Shown piece by piece: positions 62,613 to 64,000 of a stretch of 64,000 bases of DNA (within the stretch, counting starts at the first letter, position 1; every line of letters begins with the position of its first letter). The stretch is taken from NCBI RefSeq assembly GCF_004346035.1, contig NZ_SLZN01000006.1, positions 1 to 64,000 of the forward strand, in the 5' to 3' direction. Made by a program: the position numbers and the translations under genes. Origin of the DNA: Acidomonas methanolica (GTDB lineage: Bacteria > Pseudomonadota > Alphaproteobacteria > Acetobacterales > Acetobacteraceae). The notes under the pieces are model-generated. The model saw only the letters and a list, made by a program, of their open reading frames with translations. It was not told where the DNA came from and searched no databases.

Positions 62613-62831
62613 TCATCCGTCCGACTGCCAGGCTTCACGCCAGGATACGAAGCGCGCGTCTCCGCCGAGCGAGACCGGAGGTGCAAGATTCCGGGTGTCG
62701 TCGGTGGAAAAGCGCGTCGCCTGGCACAGAGACGTCCAGCCATGCGTGTTGGACCAGAAGCCCGCACCGTCGCTGGTGGCGGACTCATTGGGGGAATAGA
62801 CGACCCAGAGGTCGTGACGGTCAGATGTCAT
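62613..62831 (-). CDS. Small conserved hypothetical protein of the DUF block
   Basis: 72 residues: MTSDRHDLWVVYSPNESATS, GAGFWSNTHGWTSLCQATRF. Codon usage and the overlap of its start with the upstream stop (ATGA) support a real gene. No domain recognised; soluble. Confidence 0.65.
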   Translation of the reverse strand: MTSDRHDLWVVYSPNESATSDGAGFWSNTHGWTSLCQATRFSTDDTRNLAPPVSLGGDARFVSWREAWQSDG

Positions 62832-63634
62832 GCCGCCGACCGTCGGCGCGCGGATCGTTCGTCAAGGGCATTGACCTTGATCCGACGCCAGGCGCCATCA
62901 TCGAGCAGCCGTTCCAGCACCCTGCCGAGATCGTCGAAATACACGTCGTCAACGCGATCGACGCATTCGCCATTCTGCCGCAGTTCGATCCGGTAGACGT
63001 CCGCTCCCCGGTCATAGAGAATGCTGACATTTCCGGTGAACTTCACGGTGGTTACGGTGAAGCTGATCGCCGGTGGCGTCTTGATGATGTTGGCGAGCGT
63101 GGGATCGACGAGAGTGAAATCCCGCGCGCCTGCATCGACGAGCAGGTGGGTGATGCGCCTGAAACCATCCGGTGCGGGTAACTGCTCCAGCTGGTTGATC
63201 AGTTCGGCCAGTTCGGGGCAGTCGGGCCGTGGGACGGGCAGTTTGGCGGGGGCGCTTCCCAGCACGTAGGTTTTTGCCGTGTAGGCCGAGCCGTCCGCCA
63301 GATATTGGGTCTTCGTCTCGGGGGTGTCCGCGCGCAGACCGTCGAAACGGTGCCTGGCATAAGGCTCCACGCGAACCCTGGTTCCCTCGCAGGGGTCCAT
63401 GGTCGCGAGGTGACGATCAACGACCGCGAACTGCGTGCGACCGATCTTGACGATGATGGCGTCATCGGTCCTGGCGACGACGGTCCCCTCGAACGGGTCG
63501 GGGTCGATATAAAACCCCAGCGTCGAACGCTTGGGCTCACCATCATAGATGGCGAATTTGAATTTGCGGGCATTGGAGGGCACGTGGCCACGAACCAGGG
63601 CCGGCATCTGTTCACGGATGGAATGGGTGTCCAT
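62828..63634 (-). CDS. Conserved hypothetical protein of the DUF block
   Basis: 268 residues, soluble. Beta-rich middle (FYIDPDPFEGTVVARTDDAIIVKIGRTQFAVVD) and a Lys/Arg-rich C-terminus (WRRIKVNALDERSARRRSAA). No domain recognised. The ATG at 63634 follows AAAGGAG; upstream lie a pseudoknot-like repeat set and copy 3 of the structured element. Overlaps the 72-residue gene by 4 bases. Confidence 0.72.
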   Translation of the reverse strand: MDTHSIREQMPALVRGHVPSNARKFKFAIYDGEPKRSTLGFYIDPDPFEGTVVARTDDAIIVKIGRTQFAVVDRHLATMDPCEGTRVRVEPYARHRFDGLRADTPETKTQYLADGSAYTAKTYVLGSAPAKLPVPRPDCPELAELINQLEQLPAPDGFRRITHLLVDAGARDFTLVDPTLANIIKTPPAISFTVTTVKFTGNVSILYDRGADVYRIELRQNGECVDRVDDVYFDDLGRVLERLLDDGAWRRIKVNALDERSARRRSAA

Positions 63635-63653
63635 GGAAGGGCTCCTTTGAAGT

Positions 63654-63696
63654 GCAGGGAGTCCCGCCCCAAGGGAGGAAACTCCCGTTGGGGTGC
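63654..63696 (-). promoter_or_regulatory. Pseudoknot-like leader of the 268-residue gene
   Basis: Two perfect 6-bp helices interlock: GGGAGT (63657-63662) with ACTCCC (63681-63686), and CCCCAA (63667-63672) with TTGGGG (63688-63693). GCA/TGC closes the outside. The helices cannot nest, so they form either an H-type pseudoknot or two alternative hairpins. Confidence 0.55.
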
Positions 63697-63739
63697 ATGA
63701 GAGGGACGCGAGATGCGTCCGGAGAGGATTGGGGGACCA

Positions 63740-63805
63740 GCACGGCAAGCCGTGCCGCAGTCTTGATGGTCTCGACTGCCTGGGCATGTTGCTGGCGACG
63801 CCAGC
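63740..63805 (-). promoter_or_regulatory. Three-copy structured element, copy 3
   Basis: Minus strand order: hairpin A (GCTGGCG/CGCCAGC, 63791-63805, extended outward by GGGCATG/CATGCCC), CATGCCCAGGCAGTCGAGA and CCATCAAGACTGCGGC, hairpin B (GCACGGC/GCCGTGC, 63740-63755). It lies 106-171 bases upstream of the 268-residue gene. Confidence 0.6.
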
Positions 63806-63903
63806 AGACATGCCCACAGAATCGCGCAACACATCCGGTTGCGCGTCAGAGAAAGGGAAGGCCGCCGCGCTCGTTTTGTAGACGGGCGCAGGAGGTGAGA
63901 CCG

Positions 63904-64000
63904 TCAGGCCTCACAGACGAAGTGGTGCAGTTTCTGCCGTGGGAAGAAGACGTGTTTCCAAAGATCGCCGTGGATGTTGCCGCCATCGAACAGGATCATC
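63904..64000 (-). CDS. C-terminal end of a further gene of the DUF block (cut by window end)
   Basis: A minus-strand frame enters from the right edge and ends at a stop at 63904-63906; the last residues read MILFDGGNIHGDLWKHVFFP then RQKLHHFVCEA. It has the same orientation as the block. Whether the Met at 63999 is the start or an internal residue cannot be seen. Confidence 0.5.
   Translation of the reverse strand, partial: MILFDGGNIHGDLWKHVFFPRQKLHHFVCEA

Noticed and set aside
1-64000. CRISPR arrays, tRNA or rRNA genes, integrase, complete att repeats
   Set aside because: No regularly spaced repeats, cloverleaf-like segments, tyrosine or serine recombinase motifs were recognised on reading both strands; a tRNAscan or profile search could still find something small.

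Overview
The window looks like high-GC alphaproteobacterial DNA, most likely from an acetic acid bacterium (Acetobacteraceae). The inference rests on GC-rich third codon positions, an alphaproteobacterial SOS box (GAAC-N7-GAAC), the GT4/polysaccharide genes and the style of the conjugative element. No rRNA, tRNA, CRISPR array or integrase was seen, so neither end of the mobile element can be fixed.

Layout. (1) 1-6.4 kb: polysaccharide or glycolipid genes, with four GT4 glycosyltransferases and a flippase-like membrane protein. One glycosyltransferase is preceded by a 15-C tract that can switch its reading frame. (2) 6.4-9.2 kb: a scar zone with an EfeB-like remnant, an intact IS3-family element, an HU gene and a decayed CopA-type ATPase. 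(3) 9.3-18.5 kb: a YncE-like beta-propeller protein, a secreted unknown, an RND permease operon with its own two-component system, and a TauE/SafE permease. (4) 18.6-47.4 kb: the transfer module of an integrative conjugative element of the PFGI-1/ICEHin1056 (MPF-G) type, read right to left. It has a PilL-like lipoprotein, lytic transglycosylase, TraD coupling protein, RAQPRD protein, VirB2/3/8/9/10-like subunits, the TraC ATPase, a DsbA-like thioredoxin, TraU-like and TraG-like proteins, and a MobH relaxase. Accessory genes interrupt it: three VapC-type toxin-antitoxin pairs, a Fic protein, a UPF0149 protein and a PP-loop-less PAPS-reductase relative. (5) 47.7-53.2 kb: imuA-imuB-dnaE2, an SOS-controlled mutagenic translesion cassette. 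(6) 53.3-54.9 kb: an AbiE toxin-antitoxin pair. (7) 55.1-64 kb: the element's conserved block of DUF genes (DUF3085, DUF3577, DUF3275, small unknowns), a DNA methyltransferase and an SNF2-like helicase.

How the parts fit. The transfer genes make a conjugation pore, pilus and relaxosome. The TA pairs and AbiE probably stabilise the element. The DUF block probably serves replication, maintenance or host interaction. Two signals stand out. Almost every gene in region 7 has its own GC-rich hairpin just upstream of the ribosome binding site, and several of these hairpins are followed by a T tract like an attenuator. Separately, a structured element of about 70 bp occurs three times (28.5, 61.9 and 63.8 kb). 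It has a conserved core and flanking hairpins whose sequences differ while pairing is kept, and it links a gene inside the transfer operon to the distant DUF block.
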